A DNA stretch of 64,000 nt from Rhodobacter sp. GTDB taxonomy: Bacteria; Pseudomonadota; Alphaproteobacteria; Rhodobacterales; Rhodobacteraceae. The notes below the pieces were generated by a model. The model was given only the letters and a program-made list of their open reading frames with translations. It had not been told where the DNA came from and ran no database searches. Below are positions 63,040 to 64,000 of the stretch, piece after piece (position 1 is the first letter of the stretch; each line of letters starts with the position of its first letter). Made by a program: the position numbers and the translations under genes. The DNA is taken from the NCBI GenBank assembly GCA_020250125.1, contig JADCEL010000025.1:1-64000 (forward strand), in the 5' to 3' direction.

Positions 63040-63594
63040 ATGACCCCGCTTCGATCTGTCTGTGTGTTCTGCGGTTCACGCCCCGGCGGGCGTCCTGCCT
63101 ATGCGGATGAGGCGCGCGCCCTGGGGGCGCTGATCGCGGCAGAAGGCTGGCGTCTGGTCTATGGCGCGGGCGACGTCGGCCTGATGGGCGAAGTGGCGCG
63201 GTCTGCCCAAGGGGCCGGGGCGCGCACGCTGGGCGTGATCCCCACGCATCTGATGGCACGCGAACAGGGGCGGCGCGACCTGACAACGCTGGTGATCACC
63301 GAGGACATGCACGAACGCAAGAAGGTGATGTTCATGAACTCGGACGCCATCGTTGTCCTGCCGGGCGGTGCCGGCACGCTGGACGAATTCTTCGAGGTGC
63401 TGACCTGGCGGCAGATCGGGCTGCACCGCAAGCCGATCTACCTGCTGAACACCGGCGGTTACTGGACCCCGCTTGTCAAATTGATGGACCACGTTATCGA
63501 CGAAGGGTTTGCAGAAAACCCGATCCGGAGTTATTCAATCCTGGTCGACAGTATCGAAACTTTGTCATCCCTGCTTCGGGACGCCCTGAAATGA
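63040..63594 (+). CDS. LOG-family cytokinin riboside 5'-monophosphate phosphoribohydrolase-like protein
   Basis: The 184-aa protein belongs to the LOG (formerly lysine decarboxylase-like) family. The signature [12 protein letters not shown] is intact, along with [11 protein letters not shown] at the N-terminus and [14 protein letters not shown]. These enzymes cut nucleoside monophosphates to base and ribose 5-phosphate. AGGAAG precedes the ATG. Its stop overlaps the next ORF by ATGA. Confidence 0.92.
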   Translation: MTPLRSVCVFCGSRPGGRPAYADEARALGALIAAEGWRLVYGAGDVGLMGEVARSAQGAGARTLGVIPTHLMAREQGRRDLTTLVITEDMHERKKVMFMNSDAIVVLPGGAGTLDEFFEVLTWRQIGLHRKPIYLLNTGGYWTPLVKLMDHVIDEGFAENPIRSYSILVDSIETLSSLLRDALK

Positions 63595-63890
63595 ACTTTC
63601 AGAATGATTCCAATGCCTCCCTCATCCGTAAGCTGCATTCGGTCGGGTATGCATGCTTTGTCAGACACCTTCCCCTTTTCGAAGGAGACAGTGACATTGC
63701 TGGGGCAGCCGCCGACCTGCAAGAGAAAGAAGATTTCACATCAAAGGCTTGCAGATCGCGTGTCTCACACGCCCGCTCAATCCTTGCCGCGGGTCAGAGA
63801 AACAAAGCATTAACCATTATTGCGGACTCGGAGAAGGTACCGCTTGCGGTGCGCGAAGCTGCGCGCACCGCGCTGGAAAAAAGCCTTTAA
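63591..63890 (+). CDS. Hypothetical protein overlapping LOG gene
   Basis: The 99-aa protein ([20 protein letters not shown]) has no recognised domain. It is less G+C rich than its surroundings. Its ATG overlaps the LOG stop by ATGA, suggesting coupled translation. Its 3' end overlaps the convergent superoxide dismutase gene by four bases. Predicted helices ([20 protein letters not shown]) are the only visible feature. Confidence 0.6.
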   Translation: MNFQNDSNASLIRKLHSVGYACFVRHLPLFEGDSDIAGAAADLQEKEDFTSKACRSRVSHARSILAAGQRNKALTIIADSEKVPLAVREAARTALEKSL

Positions 63891-64000
63891 AGCCGGGCCG
63901 CGACCGCGTCCCAGTTGACCAGTTTTTCCAGGAAATTGGTCAGATAGGCCGGGCGCCGGTTGCGGAAGTCGATGTAGTAGCTGTGCTCCCACACGTCGCA
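63887..64000 (-). CDS. Fe/Mn superoxide dismutase, C-terminal fragment
   Basis: Only the last 37 residues are inside the window. They read [20 protein letters not shown] and continue [27 protein letters not shown] is the Fe/Mn SOD signature, with the metal-binding Asp and His. Fe versus Mn type cannot be settled from this part, though the sequence is typical of alphaproteobacterial SodB. The 5' end lies beyond 64000. Confidence 0.93.
   Translation of the reverse strand, partial: CDVWEHSYYIDFRNRRPAYLTNFLEKLVNWDAVAARL

Overview
The window looks like a chromosomal segment of an alphaproteobacterium of the order Rhodobacterales (Rhodobacter/Paracoccus-type). It is G+C rich, with dense operons joined by ATGA or TGATG stop-start overlaps. 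It carries a complete Rhodobacter capsulatus-type gene transfer agent (GTA) cluster, an E1-beta subunit with its own lipoyl domain, a divergent Rhodobacter-style FliG, and the DMSP lyase DddP. All assignments come from reading the sequence; no database search was run.

Layout: 1-652 is a palindrome-rich gap before pdhA-pdhB-pdhC (653-4337, +), which runs convergently into cysE (4368-5183, -). On the minus strand, 19417 down to 5535 is the GTA block in standard order: small and large terminase, portal, head protein, protease, capsid, connectors, tail tube, two assembly chaperones, tape measure, distal tail, hub, peptidase and the 1303-residue baseplate protein. A 121-aa unknown gene links it to cysE. 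The GTA sits behind fabF-mltG (22049-19600, -) and has a candidate promoter followed by a terminator-like leader hairpin.

22162-23178 encodes a nucleotidyltransferase-fold protein preceded by a regularly spaced array of nine TGTTSAACA-type sites, the most unusual regulatory structure in the window. Next come rpsF-rpsR-rplI (-), fabD-fabG and acpP (+), tig, tRNA-Leu(UAG), the NAD(P)HX repair enzyme nnr (-) and glnB-glnA (+). A DmmA-like heme oxidative N-demethylase gene (33219-33998, -) is divergent from dddP (34121-35464, +), suggesting use of methylated nitrogen and sulfur osmolytes.

35631-45478 holds a double-CDGSH protein, purB, two small secreted proteins sharing a Cys microdomain, an isolated fliG, a DMT permease, a lipid A acyltransferase, a DUF1223 protein and acnA. 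A long minus-strand run from 52892 to about 46241 combines Sec translocon genes (yajC-secD-secF), an Mth938-like gene and cytochrome c maturation genes (ccmA-B-C-D-G), plus an unknown exported protein; a lipoprotein metallopeptidase lies beyond it.

The right end has serS and a TspO-like membrane protein (+), a gap of alternative hairpins, the YfgM/BamB/Der operon (-), an Atm1-type ABC exporter (-), a decayed ArsR-type regulator, a repeat-rich LysM protein (-), a LOG-family nucleosidase with an overlapping unknown ORF (+), and the C-terminus of an Fe/Mn superoxide dismutase cut by the window edge. There is no IS element, CRISPR array or integrase that I can recognise.
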